The translations under genes were made by a program, and so were the position numbers. This document shows, piece by piece, positions 16,486-25,009 of a stretch of 64,000 bases of DNA; the first letter of the stretch is position 1; every line of letters starts with the position of its first letter. Source of the stretch: CAJXVY01 sp965660355 (GTDB lineage Bacteria > Actinomycetota > Actinomycetes > Actinomycetales > Microbacteriaceae); contig CBFHZN010000002.1 in NCBI GenBank assembly GCA_965660355.1, forward strand, positions 55,858-119,857, in the 5' to 3' direction. The notes beneath the pieces are model-generated. The model saw only the letters and a list, made by a program, of their open reading frames with translations. It did no database searches and had not been told where the DNA came from.

Positions 16486-17810
16486 TGGGTCAGCTGGTCA
16501 TCAACGGGGGCAAGCCACTCAATGGCAGAATTGAGTTGCGAGGCGCCAAGAATTTGGTGACCAAGGCAATGGTCGCCTCGTTATTGGCAGATAGCCCCAG
16601 TGTTCTAAAAGATGTGCCTCACATCAGAGATGTTGAGGTTGTTTCTGGTCTTCTAAATCTTCACGGTGTAGATGTTTTGCATGATGAAGATGGCGTTATG
16701 AGGCTTGACCCAAGCGGAGTAAAGCAAGCTCGAGTTGTTGACATTGACGCCCATGCAGGCTCATCCAGAATTCCCATTTTGTTTTGTGGGCCGCTTCTGC
16801 ATCAGCTTGGCGAGGCTTTCATTCCTCAACTTGGTGGTTGCCAAATAGGTGATCGACCAATTGATTTCCACCTCGATGTACTCAGGGCATTCGGTGCAAC
16901 AGTAGAAAAACAAATTGATGGAATTCGTCTCAGTGCACCAGATGGACTGACTGGAACCAAGATTGAACTTCCCTACCCAAGTGTTGGCGCAACCGAACAG
17001 GTATTACTGAGTGCAACAAGAGCCAAGGGAATAACTGAACTCAGTGGTGCAGCGGTGGAGCCAGAAATTATTGATCTGATTGCAATTTTGCAAAAAATGG
17101 GAGCAATCATCTCTGTTGACACTGACCGAGTAATTCGAATTGAAGGTGTTGAACGGATGGATGGATATAGCCACCGTGCGCTGTTTGATCGAAACGAGGC
17201 GGCCAGCTGGGCGGCGGCAGCACTGGCAACGGGTGGAGATATATTTGTAGCCGGGGCAGAGCAGACAAAGATGACCACTTTTCTGAACGTATTCAGAAAA
17301 ATTGGTGGCGCTTTCGACATCGAAGACGATGGCATACGTTTTTTCCATCCCGGTGGTGAGCTCAGGCCAGTGGTTATCGAGACAGACGTTCACCCAGGGT
17401 TTATGACCGATTGGCAGCAGCCACTGGTTGTGGCCCTGTCGCAGGCTAAGGGTCTTTCGATTGTTCACGAAACTGTTTATGAAAACAGGTTTGGCTTCAC
17501 AGATGCCTTGCGCAAAATGGGCGCTGAAATTCAGATTTACAGGGAGTGTCTGGGCGGACATCCCTGTCGATTTGGAAGAAGAAACTTCTATCACTCGGCG
17601 GTTATAAGTGGACCAGCGAAACTCACTGGTGCAGACATCACGGTGCCGGACCTTCGGGGCGGCTTCTCTCACGTGGTTGCAGCTTTGGCCGCTGAAGGCA
17701 AGTCCACGGTTTCAAACATTGAACTTATTAGTCGTGGATACGAACACTTCTTAGACAAGCTAACCGCCCTGGGGGCCGACTATAAGGTCACAGAAGATGT
17801 CAGAGCGTGA
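16485..17810 (+). CDS. murA: UDP-N-acetylglucosamine 1-carboxyvinyltransferase
   Basis: First committed step of peptidoglycan synthesis: transfer of enolpyruvate from PEP to UDP-GlcNAc. 441 residues. The substrate lysine/asparagine motif GAKNLVTKAM is near the N-terminus and the catalytic cysteine is present (Cys119 in LGGCQIGDRPIDFH), so the enzyme should be sensitive to fosfomycin, unlike mycobacterial forms with Asp. ENRFGFTDAL and DLRGGFSHVVAAL near the C-terminus are also typical. ATG at 16485 has AAAAGGAGA upstream; an earlier in-frame ATG at 16449 lies inside leuD. It overlaps plsC by 14 bp. Confidence 0.95.
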   Translation: MGQLVINGGKPLNGRIELRGAKNLVTKAMVASLLADSPSVLKDVPHIRDVEVVSGLLNLHGVDVLHDEDGVMRLDPSGVKQARVVDIDAHAGSSRIPILFCGPLLHQLGEAFIPQLGGCQIGDRPIDFHLDVLRAFGATVEKQIDGIRLSAPDGLTGTKIELPYPSVGATEQVLLSATRAKGITELSGAAVEPEIIDLIAILQKMGAIISVDTDRVIRIEGVERMDGYSHRALFDRNEAASWAAAALATGGDIFVAGAEQTKMTTFLNVFRKIGGAFDIEDDGIRFFHPGGELRPVVIETDVHPGFMTDWQQPLVVALSQAKGLSIVHETVYENRFGFTDALRKMGAEIQIYRECLGGHPCRFGRRNFYHSAVISGPAKLTGADITVPDLRGGFSHVVAALAAEGKSTVSNIELISRGYEHFLDKLTALGADYKVTEDVRA

Positions 17811-18573
17811 ACATAAACTTCCACCGATTCCCAAAAAAAGGGAAAAAAGCGTAGCTCTATGGCTAGTTGCTTTGATCCTCGCCCCACTTTTTAGGTTGTT
17901 TTTCAAAACTGTTCCGAGGGGAATAGAGAATCTTCCCACCAAAGGTGCCTACATCTTGGTTAGCAATCACACAAGCTACGCTGACCCATTGGCAATGGCC
18001 TATTTTATTTATGTCCAACTGAAAAGAGCCCCACACTTTCTTGCCAAGGAGAGCTTGTTCAGGATTCCAATTTTTGGAAGCTGGTTGCCTTATTTGGGTC
18101 AGGTTCCAATCTACAGACAGGGTAGGTCAAACCAGGATTCACTCTCTGCTGCAAAGGCATACCTTGAGGCAGGTCACACAATCATTATGTTTCCAGAGGG
18201 CACTCTCACCAGAGACCCTGACTACTGGCCCATGCGTGGAAGATCAGGTGCTATTCGCTTAGCTATAGAAAGCGGTGTGCCTGTTTATCCAGTGGCCCAC
18301 CACGGAGTTGAAAAGGTTCTACCCAGATACAGTAAAAAATTTAAACCCTCACCTTTCAAAAAAGTTGCCATTCAGGTTGGGGAGCAGATCGACCTGAGTG
18401 CCTATAAACCAACTGATCCTCCTGCCAAAATGGCAGAGGCCACCGAAGTGGTCATGAAAGCGATAACTGAGCAATTACAAAAAATTAGAACAGGCACCCC
18501 TCCCAAAAAAAGATGGGATCCAAAAAAGAGTGGGCAGGCAGCCTATGGAAACTATCGGAAGAAGCAGAATTGA
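17797..18573 (+). CDS. plsC: 1-acyl-sn-glycerol-3-phosphate acyltransferase
   Basis: Acylates lysophosphatidic acid to phosphatidic acid at the membrane. 258 residues. One hydrophobic anchor at ~19-38 (VALWLVALILAPLFRLFF), catalytic motif NHTSYADPLA (HX4D form), RIPIFGSWLPYLGQVPIYRQ, FPEGTLTRDP and VPVYPVAHHG. Basic, proline-rich C-terminus. ATG lies 14 bp inside the 3' end of murA. The stop overlaps the start of gpsA by 4 bp, which supplies glycerol-3-phosphate, the backbone for the same lipid pathway. Confidence 0.94.
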   Translation: MSEREHKLPPIPKKREKSVALWLVALILAPLFRLFFKTVPRGIENLPTKGAYILVSNHTSYADPLAMAYFIYVQLKRAPHFLAKESLFRIPIFGSWLPYLGQVPIYRQGRSNQDSLSAAKAYLEAGHTIIMFPEGTLTRDPDYWPMRGRSGAIRLAIESGVPVYPVAHHGVEKVLPRYSKKFKPSPFKKVAIQVGEQIDLSAYKPTDPPAKMAEATEVVMKAITEQLQKIRTGTPPKKRWDPKKSGQAAYGNYRKKQN

Positions 18574-19565
18574 AATTAGCAGTTATTGGGGCCGGTAGCT
18601 GGGGAACTACCTATGCAAAGATTTTGGCCGACAGCAACAATGAAGTCAGCCTGTATTCGAGAAGAGCCGATCTCGCTGAAGAGATAAATCTTCACCGAAG
18701 AAACTCCGATTACCTACCTGGAATATCACTTCCTGATTCAATCATCGCCACAGACGATCTTGGAGTTGCCTTAACAGGGGCCGAGCAGATTTATCTGGCA
18801 ATACCTTCAAACACTCTTAGAGGCTTTCTGGAGCAATCCAAAGACATGTTTGGGGATGCTTTAGTTGTCAGTTTGATGAAGGGTTTGGAATCAGATTCCC
18901 AACAGCGAATGAGTGAATTAATTCGACAGGTTGCGGGGATAGATATTAGTCAAATTGTGGTTGTCAGCGGCCCCAACTTGGCATTGGAGATTGCCCAGGG
19001 TCAGCCCGCGGCCAGCGTTGCAGCATGTTCAAAGATTGAAAATGCAATGGCTGTAGCCAGAGCTTCTTCGAATGAATATTTCACGGTGTTTGCAAATGAA
19101 GACGTAATTGGCACGGAGCTGGGCGGGGTGTTAAAAAACCTGATTGCGCTGGCGCTTGGAATTGTCAGTGGTGCCGGCCACGGTCAGAACACCAAGGCAA
19201 GCATCCTCACTCGAGGGTTGAGTGAAATAACAAGATTCGCAGTTGAATTGGGTGCCAGAAGAAAAACAATGTATGGTCTGGCAGGACTGGGGGATCTGGT
19301 CGCAACCGGAGAATCGAATTTGAGTAGAAACCACAGAGCTGGTGAGATGCTGGGAAAAGGTTATTCAAAGAGAGAGGTGTTGAAGCTGATGAGACAAACC
19401 GCCGAGGGTCTATCGTCTGTCGAACCGGTTTTGTCCCTTGCTCGAGAGAAGGGTTTATCTCTGCCCATAATCGAGCAACTCTCGCAAGTGATTGACGGCC
19501 AGCTTCCCGTTGCAGAATTTGGTAATCAACTAACCCATGAAACCGAAGAGGCGGAAATCGAGTGA
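18570..19565 (+). CDS. gpsA: NAD(P)H-dependent glycerol-3-phosphate dehydrogenase
   Basis: Reduces dihydroxyacetone phosphate to glycerol-3-phosphate for phospholipid synthesis. 331 residues. N-terminal Rossmann motif AVIGAGSWGTTYAKIL, LKNLIALALGIVSGAGHGQNTKA with the catalytic lysine, and TRGLSEITRFAVELGA. TTG at 18570 is chosen: it gives the usual short N-terminus (MKLAVIGAG), overlaps the plsC stop by 4 bp (TTGA), and CGGAAG lies about 8 bases upstream. An ATG at 18513 inside plsC is in frame but would add 19 atypical residues. Confidence 0.95.
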   Translation: MKLAVIGAGSWGTTYAKILADSNNEVSLYSRRADLAEEINLHRRNSDYLPGISLPDSIIATDDLGVALTGAEQIYLAIPSNTLRGFLEQSKDMFGDALVVSLMKGLESDSQQRMSELIRQVAGIDISQIVVVSGPNLALEIAQGQPAASVAACSKIENAMAVARASSNEYFTVFANEDVIGTELGGVLKNLIALALGIVSGAGHGQNTKASILTRGLSEITRFAVELGARRKTMYGLAGLGDLVATGESNLSRNHRAGEMLGKGYSKREVLKLMRQTAEGLSSVEPVLSLAREKGLSLPIIEQLSQVIDGQLPVAEFGNQLTHETEEAEIE

Positions 19566-20611
19566 GAGTTTTAGTTATCTGCGGTGGGGAGTCTTCCGAG
19601 CACAGTGTTTCACTTGTCACCACCAGAGCTGTTTTGGAATCAATTGACCCAGAGCACGAGGTGATACTGGTAGGCATAACGCCCGAGGGAAAACACATTT
19701 TGCTTCCAGAAATAGGGGATTGGGAGCTAGCTGATTCGCCGAAGCTTGAAGATAACGACCTTGAAATTTTCTGGCCTTTTGGTGGAGGTGAATTAGCTTA
19801 TTTTGAATATCGAGAGCTGATTCCAATAGGGGAAATAGATGTTTGTCTTCCACTGCTGCATGGTGAAAACGGTGAAGACGGATCTATCCAGGGGCTATTG
19901 CAACTTTGTCATATCCCTTATGTCGGTAATGGAATTTCTGCCAGTGCCGTTGCTATGGACAAACAACTCACCAAATCACTTGTTAGAGAGCAAGGGATTG
20001 GGGTCACCAAGGATATTTTGATTGATCACAATGATTTTATGGATGATCCAGAGTCGACTTTTCAAAACCTAAGCCAGCAGGTTAGCTACCCGGTTGTCGT
20101 AAAACCCGTGAAAAGCGGTTCAAGTGTTGGTGTCAGCCTCGCTGAAAATAATCAGCAGTTATTGCAGGCTGTGAAAAAGGCATTTGAGCAAGATAATCGG
20201 GTTTTAGTAGAACCAAGGCTTATCGGCAGAGAGTTGGAAATAGCCGTTTTAGAGGATCTCAATGGAGAGTTACTAACCTCGGGGGCTGGTGAAATAAGTG
20301 TTGGTGGCGGTGGAATTTATGACTATCAAGCCAAATATCTAAGTGATGCCGCGCAACTGACGGTTCCCGCAGAACTTACCCCTGAGCAATTGGCAACGGC
20401 CCAGCAGCTGGCAAAAAAAGCCTTCAAGACACTTGGATGTGCGGGTTTGGCAAGGGTTGATTTTTTCCTAACCGATGAGGGTTGGGTGCTCAGCGAAGTA
20501 AACACCATGCCCGGGTTCACACCCATTTCTATGTATCCAAAGCTATGGAAAGATTCTGGAATTGATTACCCAGAATTGATTGCCAAGCTCATTGAACTGG
20601 CTATTCGATAA
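19562..20611 (+). CDS. ddl: D-alanine--D-alanine ligase
   Basis: Makes the D-Ala-D-Ala dipeptide for peptidoglycan. 349 residues, ATP-grasp fold: CGGESSEHSVSLVTTRAVLE opening, LPLLHGENGEDGSIQGLLQL, PYVGNGISASAVAMDK, the ATP-grasp VKPVKSGSSVGVSLAE, and the metal/phosphate segment RVDFFLTDEGWVLSEVNTMPGFT. GTG start overlaps the gpsA stop by 4 bp (GTGA). The 3' end overlaps the convergent DUF3515 gene by 11 bp. Confidence 0.96.
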   Translation: MRVLVICGGESSEHSVSLVTTRAVLESIDPEHEVILVGITPEGKHILLPEIGDWELADSPKLEDNDLEIFWPFGGGELAYFEYRELIPIGEIDVCLPLLHGENGEDGSIQGLLQLCHIPYVGNGISASAVAMDKQLTKSLVREQGIGVTKDILIDHNDFMDDPESTFQNLSQQVSYPVVVKPVKSGSSVGVSLAENNQQLLQAVKKAFEQDNRVLVEPRLIGRELEIAVLEDLNGELLTSGAGEISVGGGGIYDYQAKYLSDAAQLTVPAELTPEQLATAQQLAKKAFKTLGCAGLARVDFFLTDEGWVLSEVNTMPGFTPISMYPKLWKDSGIDYPELIAKLIELAIR

Positions 20612-21038
20612 CGGTGCAGAATTTAGTGGCGGGCATAGCTGAGACCGCGGGTGCTAATTCCTCCAAGGTTGTTATTCCGCTTGCCTGATCTGCATCAACG
20701 ATTATCTCTGTTGCAGGGGAGCGACCAAAGGTGACAAACCTAAAACTGGGAGCTTGCGAATCATCTACCAACCAATCAACCCCACCAGCTGTTACGCAGG
20801 GAAGCACCGAGGCTTCAACCGGCTCCAGTCCGCATCTGTAGATGATTGCAGTTGGTTCTCCCCAAGCAGCTGTCGCTTGAGCATTTGTATATTTTTTATT
20901 GTGCGGCCCAATTTCGTCTGGAACCCTGACTGAAATTTCAGCACAGGCGGGGTCGTTTGCGTTCTCAGCCGCCTCTAATGAAACAAGTGGGGTGCAGCCA
21001 GCGAGAAACAATATTGGCAGTAGAAGCAAAATTTTCAT
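20601..21038 (-). CDS. DUF3515 lipoprotein
   Basis: A 145-residue lipoprotein: signal MKILLLLPILFLAGC with lipobox LAGC (Cys15). The mature part matches the actinobacterial DUF3515 family: paired cysteines (Cys32, Cys69, Cys80, Cys141 region), AAWGEPTAIIYRCGL, VDWLVDD and RFVTFGRSPATEIIV. Function unknown; the family commonly sits beside ddl and thiL, as here. Start codon 7 bases after a -10 box, no ribosome site, so probably leaderless. Confidence 0.9.
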   Translation of the reverse strand: MKILLLLPILFLAGCTPLVSLEAAENANDPACAEISVRVPDEIGPHNKKYTNAQATAAWGEPTAIIYRCGLEPVEASVLPCVTAGGVDWLVDDSQAPSFRFVTFGRSPATEIIVDADQASGITTLEELAPAVSAMPATKFCTVIE

Positions 21039-21045
21039 CTCAAAC

Positions 21046-21055
21046 AGGTTACCTT
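21046..21055. promoter_or_regulatory. Head-to-head -10 boxes, both genes leaderless (DUF3515 / thiL)
   Basis: AGGTTACCTT: TAACCT on minus (21046-21051) and TACCTT on plus (21050-21055) share TA at 21050-21051. Each box is exactly 7 bases from its start codon (21038 minus, 21063 plus). The whole intergenic space is 24 bp, so -35 contacts would lie inside the opposite gene. Confidence 0.68.
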
Positions 21056-21062
21056 TGAATGC

Positions 21063-22028
21063 GTGTCAACTATCTATGAATTGGGTGAAAAACAATCTCT
21101 GAAGCTTGCCCTTGCCGGTCTCAGGGGAACTGAATTTGCAATATTGGGAAGTGGTGATGATGCGGCGCTGATGAAAGCCAATAGCAATAGCTATCTGGTG
21201 AGTACGGACACCATGATTGAAAATCATGATTTTCGCCTAGATTTTTCGCAAGCATTCGATCTTGGTTGGAAAGCAATTGCAACCAATTACTCTGATATTG
21301 CCGCCATGGGCGGGGTGCCAACAGCGGCGGTTGTTGCAATGAGTGTGCCAAAAGACACAGAAATTCAATGGCTGGTTGAATTCGTGGAGGGCCTGCAAGC
21401 AGCAGCCGATTCACTTGCTTTGGGCTCAGGAATAGTCGGGGGTGATCTGGCTACCGCCAACCAGAGCTTTATCTCGGTGACCGCCTTTGGTGATTTAGAT
21501 GGCATGCAACCAGTGACCAGGTCGGGAGCAAAAGCGGGAGATGGCGTCTTTGTTGCTGGCACTTTGGGAAAAGCCGCTGCAGGTTTAGATCTTTTGCAAT
21601 ACCCAGACCCGCAGTTTGCAAGAAGCTATGACGAGTTTGTGAATATTCAACTTCGACCACAACCCCCAATTGAGTTAGGTCGGCTTGCCAATCAACATCA
21701 TGCAAGCGCGATGATGGACATAAGCGATGGCCTCTCATCCGATGCCTATCGCTTGGCCACAGCCAGTGAGGTTTCAATTGATATCGATTCATCTAGCTTG
21801 CTTGGTTTCCAAGCGGTGTTGGAGCAAGCGGCTTTGAGTATTGATGCAGACACTTTGGCTTGGGTATTGCACGGGGGAGAGGATCATTCGCTACTGGTCA
21901 CTTTTCCCAAAAACGCCGAGATCCCCAGAGGTTTCAAAAAAATTGGAACTTGTAAACCGCTAAGTGAACCATTGCTTTTGGATGGAAACCCAATAAGCCC
22001 TCAAGGTTGGGATTCAGTAAAGGGTTAG
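21063..22028 (+). CDS. thiL: Thiamine-monophosphate kinase
   Basis: Last step of thiamine diphosphate synthesis: phosphorylates thiamine monophosphate. 321 residues, PurM/SelD fold. Motifs: GSGDDAAL (metal/ATP aspartates), STDTMIENHDFRLDFSQAFDLGWKA, NYSDIAAMGGVP, GGDLATA, MDISDGLSSDAYRLA, LHGGEDHSLL. GTG start 7 bases downstream of a -10 box with no Shine-Dalgarno. The synteny ddl-DUF3515-thiL is common in actinobacteria. Confidence 0.95.
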   Translation: MSTIYELGEKQSLKLALAGLRGTEFAILGSGDDAALMKANSNSYLVSTDTMIENHDFRLDFSQAFDLGWKAIATNYSDIAAMGGVPTAAVVAMSVPKDTEIQWLVEFVEGLQAAADSLALGSGIVGGDLATANQSFISVTAFGDLDGMQPVTRSGAKAGDGVFVAGTLGKAAAGLDLLQYPDPQFARSYDEFVNIQLRPQPPIELGRLANQHHASAMMDISDGLSSDAYRLATASEVSIDIDSSSLLGFQAVLEQAALSIDADTLAWVLHGGEDHSLLVTFPKNAEIPRGFKKIGTCKPLSEPLLLDGNPISPQGWDSVKG

Positions 22029-22038
22029 ACGATTTTGT

Positions 22039-22995
22039 CTAGTGAAGAAGACTGTTCAGGGTGACTCCAGCACCTTCTCTGGGCAAAGCTTCTACTGCAC
22101 CCGAAATCGAATTCCTCCGAAAGAGCAAATTGTCTTTTCCACTGAGCTCACTGGCCTTGATTTCTTGTTTGCCGTCTTCTGCAATCAGTGTCAGCTTGGT
22201 GCCAGCGGTTAGATAAAGACCTGCCTCCAATATGCAGTCATCACCCAGGGAGATTCCCAGTCCACTGTTCGCACCCAATAAACTTCTTTGGCCGATAGAT
22301 ATCTTGTGCTTGCCACCACCGCTGAGGGTGCCCATGATTGAAGCTCCACCTCCGATGTCACTCCCATCGCCAACTACCACTCCCTGAGAAATTCTTCCCT
22401 CAACCATGGAAGCCCCCAAAGTTCCGGCGTTGAAGTTTATAAAGCCTTCGTGCATCACCACTGTTCCAGCCGCGAGATGGGCACCAAGTCTGATTCTGGA
22501 GGCATCTCCGATTCGAACCTTTTCGGGGGTGACATAATCAACCATTCTCGGAAATTTATCCATGTTGATTACAAAAACACCCTCTTTTCTAAACTCGGCA
22601 ATTTTTTGTGAATAGACCTCTTGATTGACCGGTCCACGATTGGTGAAGACAACATTTGCCAAATTTCCAAATAGTCCCTCAAGGTTGATGCTGTTTGGTT
22701 TGACCAAGCAGTGTGAGAGCAGGTGAAGTCTTAGGTATGCATCTGAGACACTGGTAACAGGCAGGGTGAGATCAATTTCAGTTCTTATAGGCCTTGTGAT
22801 GACCTCCCGAAGTTTGTCTTCATAAGCCATCCCCTCAATTGATGAAGGGGCAAACCACTGGCTGTCATCAGCCGGGGCAGAACCAAGCTGCGGCTCTGGA
22901 TACCAGGTATCCAGTATTTCGCCGTTGGAATCAAAACTTGCCAGGCCATGGCCCCAGGCCATCGAATCAATGTATTCACTAGTCATAACTGCCAT
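22039..22995 (-). CDS. dapD: Tetrahydrodipicolinate N-succinyltransferase, actinobacterial type
   Basis: Succinylates tetrahydrodipicolinate in the diaminopimelate/lysine pathway. 318 residues, the longer actinobacterial form with a distinct N-terminal domain (MAWGHGLASFDSNGEILDTWYP) and a C-terminal left-handed beta-helix of hexapeptide repeats (RLGAHLAAGTVVMHEGFINFN, GASMVEGRISQGVVVGDGSDIGG, GQRSLLGANSGLGISLGDDC). The head-to-head neighbour dapE removes the succinyl group later in the pathway, so the pair is regulated from one 25-bp region. ATG at 22995 lies 8 bases after a -10 box; a second in-frame ATG is at 22986. Confidence 0.94.
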   Translation of the reverse strand: MAVMTSEYIDSMAWGHGLASFDSNGEILDTWYPEPQLGSAPADDSQWFAPSSIEGMAYEDKLREVITRPIRTEIDLTLPVTSVSDAYLRLHLLSHCLVKPNSINLEGLFGNLANVVFTNRGPVNQEVYSQKIAEFRKEGVFVINMDKFPRMVDYVTPEKVRIGDASRIRLGAHLAAGTVVMHEGFINFNAGTLGASMVEGRISQGVVVGDGSDIGGGASIMGTLSGGGKHKISIGQRSLLGANSGLGISLGDDCILEAGLYLTAGTKLTLIAEDGKQEIKASELSGKDNLLFRRNSISGAVEALPREGAGVTLNSLLH

Positions 22996-23003
22996 AACTT
23001 TAC

Positions 23004-23013
23004 AGGCTACGCT
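23004..23013. promoter_or_regulatory. Head-to-head -10 boxes, both genes leaderless (dapD / dapE)
   Basis: AGGCTACGCT: TAGCCT on minus (23004-23009) and TACGCT on plus (23008-23013) share TA at 23008-23009. Spacing to the start codons is 8 bases (dapD) and 7 bases (dapE); neither has a ribosome site. Same design as at 21046-21055. Confidence 0.68.
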
Positions 23014-23020
23014 TTATTTC

Positions 23021-24094
23021 ATGAACTCAATCGACCTCAGTAAATCGCTTGCGGAGCTAACCATTGATGTTTGCAACATCGAAAGTGTCAGTGGCAATGA
23101 AAAAACTCTTGCGGATGCGATTGAGAAGTCTCTGGATTTTGCCCACCTTGAAGTCATCCGCGATGGCAATGCGGTTATTGCTGGGACCAACCTTGGAAGA
23201 AATAAAAGAATCATTCTGGCTGGACACCTGGATACGGTTCCGGTGGCCGAGAATCTGCCTGCCAAACTTATGCATTTTGAGCGCGAACAAGTTGTTTGGG
23301 GCAGGGGCTCGGTGGATATGAAGGGTGGGGTTGCAGTTTTTTTGAAATTGGCTTCAGAGCTAGTAAACCCCAAATATGACCTGACTTATATTTTTTACGA
23401 CCAAGAAGAAGTCGAAAGCGAAAAAAACGGTCTCGGTCGAATAGCTCAAAATCACCCCGACCTACTCAAGGGAGATTTCGCAATTCTGGGAGAGCCAAGT
23501 AGCGCTCAGCTAGAGGGTGGCTGCAATGGCACCCTGCGCATACAAATATCCACCAAGGGTCAGAAAGCGCACTCAGCGAGGCCTTGGATGGGATCTAACG
23601 CCATTCACTCTATGGCCGGGGTGTTGGAGCGTTTGAATGCTTATGTCCCCGCAGAGCTCAATGTTGATGGTTTGGTATATCGGGAGAGTTTGAATGCGGT
23701 TGGCATATCCGGCGGTGTTGCCAATAATGTCATTCCCGATTGGGCCACCGTGACAGTGAATTACAGATTTGCTCCAGATAAGACCATCAAGCAAGCCATC
23801 GAGTATCTGGAGAATTATTTCAATGGCTTTTCCTTCATCGTCACAGATCAGGCGGCAGCTGCCAGGCCGGGCTTGGATTTGCCAGAGGTGCAAGAATTTA
23901 TTGAGGTTTTGGGGGTCCAGCCAAGGGCTAAATACGGTTGGACCGATGTTGCAAGATTTAGTGAACTTGGAATACCGGCGGTGAATTTTGGACCGGGAAA
24001 TCCATCCAAGGCTCACGCCGATGACGAATCCGTTCCAGTTGGTCACTTGCTTGATTGCCATCAAGCTTTAACTAGCTGGCTCAGCGGGGGTTAA
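23021..24094 (+). CDS. dapE: Succinyl-diaminopimelate desuccinylase
   Basis: Zinc hydrolase releasing succinate from N-succinyl-LL-diaminopimelate. 357 residues, M20 peptidase fold: ILAGHLDTVPVA (His/Asp metal ligands), WGRGSVDMKGGVAVFLKL (bridging Asp), FYDQEEVESEKNGLG (catalytic and metal Glu), dimerisation domain starting GCNGTLRIQISTKGQKAHSA, and the final metal His in KAHADDESV. ATG at 23021 is chosen because it is 7 bases after a -10 box and gives the usual N-terminus; the frame stays open upstream only into dapD. Confidence 0.95.
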   Translation: MNSIDLSKSLAELTIDVCNIESVSGNEKTLADAIEKSLDFAHLEVIRDGNAVIAGTNLGRNKRIILAGHLDTVPVAENLPAKLMHFEREQVVWGRGSVDMKGGVAVFLKLASELVNPKYDLTYIFYDQEEVESEKNGLGRIAQNHPDLLKGDFAILGEPSSAQLEGGCNGTLRIQISTKGQKAHSARPWMGSNAIHSMAGVLERLNAYVPAELNVDGLVYRESLNAVGISGGVANNVIPDWATVTVNYRFAPDKTIKQAIEYLENYFNGFSFIVTDQAAAARPGLDLPEVQEFIEVLGVQPRAKYGWTDVARFSELGIPAVNFGPGNPSKAHADDESVPVGHLLDCHQALTSWLSGG

Positions 24095-24150
24095 CTTCTG
24101 AGCCCAAAGGTGGGATAATAGAAGATTGTTGCGACAATAAGGAGTTTTTC

Positions 24151-24324
24151 ATGGCAGCGATGAAACCACGCACGGGTGACGGCAAAATGGAAGCCGAACG
24201 CGAGCCCAGAGGACTTATCGTGTTGCGTGTTCCGCTGGAGGGCGGCGGACGTTTGGTGGTCTCCGTAAACGACGAAGAGGCTAAAAGCCTGCACGAAGTT
24301 TTAGAAGGCGTGCTTAAGAAATAG
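24151..24324 (+). CDS. DUF3117 protein
   Basis: A 57-residue actinobacterial protein of unknown function, recognised from its almost invariant opening MAAMKPRTGDG and the middle segment LRVPLEGGGRLVVSV. The ATG at 24151 is preceded by AATAAGGAG (8 bases spacing) and a GATAAT-like box at about 24114. The family is nearly universal in actinobacteria and very short. The last 11 bases overlap the 3' end of the convergent O-methyltransferase gene. Confidence 0.93.
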   Translation: MAAMKPRTGDGKMEAEREPRGLIVLRVPLEGGGRLVVSVNDEEAKSLHEVLEGVLKK

Positions 24325-24949
24325 ACCTCTTGCTCGCTAGCAGTAACCCATCTCCAACCATCGATAGTGTCGATAAGAAGCTGTCGCTATCCCTGAATGA
24401 GCGGACTGCTGAACGGAAATTGGCTGTCGCTTCATCTCGAATTGCCGGATCAGGAACTCTGTCTCTAAACATTGCGTGAGCGAATGCGACCACGCCTCCC
24501 GGCCTTAGAAGTCTTGATGCCGAATGCAGGTGGTCGTCGATATCTTTATCCTCAGCATCTATAAACACTAAATCGTAGGCGGCATCAGCCATATTCGCCA
24601 TAACCCTGTGAGCGTCACCGGAGATTGCTCTTATTCGAGAGGAATCCAAGCCAGCCTCCGAAAAGGTCTGTTTGGCAACATTTTGATACTCAGGCTCGGA
24701 GTCGATTGTTGTGAGGATTAGTTTTTCACTACCCTCCAATAACCACAAAGAGCTGACTCCCGCCCCAGTTCCAGCCTCAACTGCAGTTTTTGCACCGATG
24801 GCACTAACTATGAAAGCAAGTTGCGCACCCGTTGCTGGCGTGATGGTTTCAACACCGAGCTGTTCGGCACGGAAACGTGCCTGCTTGATGTGTTCTGGCT
24901 CAGTTGCGAAATCCTCTGCAAACTTCCAGCTGGAGACTTTATCGATCAT
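24314..24949 (-). CDS. Class I O-methyltransferase (COG4122 family)
   Basis: A 211-residue SAM-dependent methyltransferase of the catechol-O-methyltransferase-like family. SAM motif AVEAGTGAGVSSLWLLEG, acidic residue in TTIDSEPEY, ISGDAHRVM, and the metal/substrate segment YDLVFIDAEDKDIDDHL, followed by LRPGGVVAFAHAMFRDRV. Homologues lie next to tatB in other actinobacteria. Substrate unknown. A TATGCT box lies 9 bases upstream of the ATG on the minus strand. Confidence 0.9.
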   Translation of the reverse strand: MIDKVSSWKFAEDFATEPEHIKQARFRAEQLGVETITPATGAQLAFIVSAIGAKTAVEAGTGAGVSSLWLLEGSEKLILTTIDSEPEYQNVAKQTFSEAGLDSSRIRAISGDAHRVMANMADAAYDLVFIDAEDKDIDDHLHSASRLLRPGGVVAFAHAMFRDRVPDPAIRDEATANFRSAVRSFRDSDSFLSTLSMVGDGLLLASKRSIS

Positions 24950-24997
24950 GGTCAGATAAGCATAATTGGGAAAGCTGAAAAACTTCGCTTTGAGTTA

Positions 24998-25003
24998 TAC
25001 CCT
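24998..25003 (+). promoter_or_regulatory. -10 box of a leaderless promoter (tatB)
   Basis: TACCCT followed by AGAGCT (6 bases) and the ATG at 25010. No ribosome site is present. Confidence 0.6.
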
Positions 25004-25009
25004 AGAGCT

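Noticed and set aside
17004..17672. A long open frame on the minus strand inside murA (222 codons)
   Set aside because: It lies wholly opposite a well-conserved gene, has no ribosome site or promoter and no recognisable motif; it is a coding shadow.
19207..19698. Minus-strand open frame across gpsA and ddl
   Set aside because: Spans two conserved plus-strand genes with no supporting signal.
23573..24064. Minus-strand open frame inside dapE (163 codons)
   Set aside because: Opposite a real gene; the composition looks like a reverse-complement shadow, with no family features.
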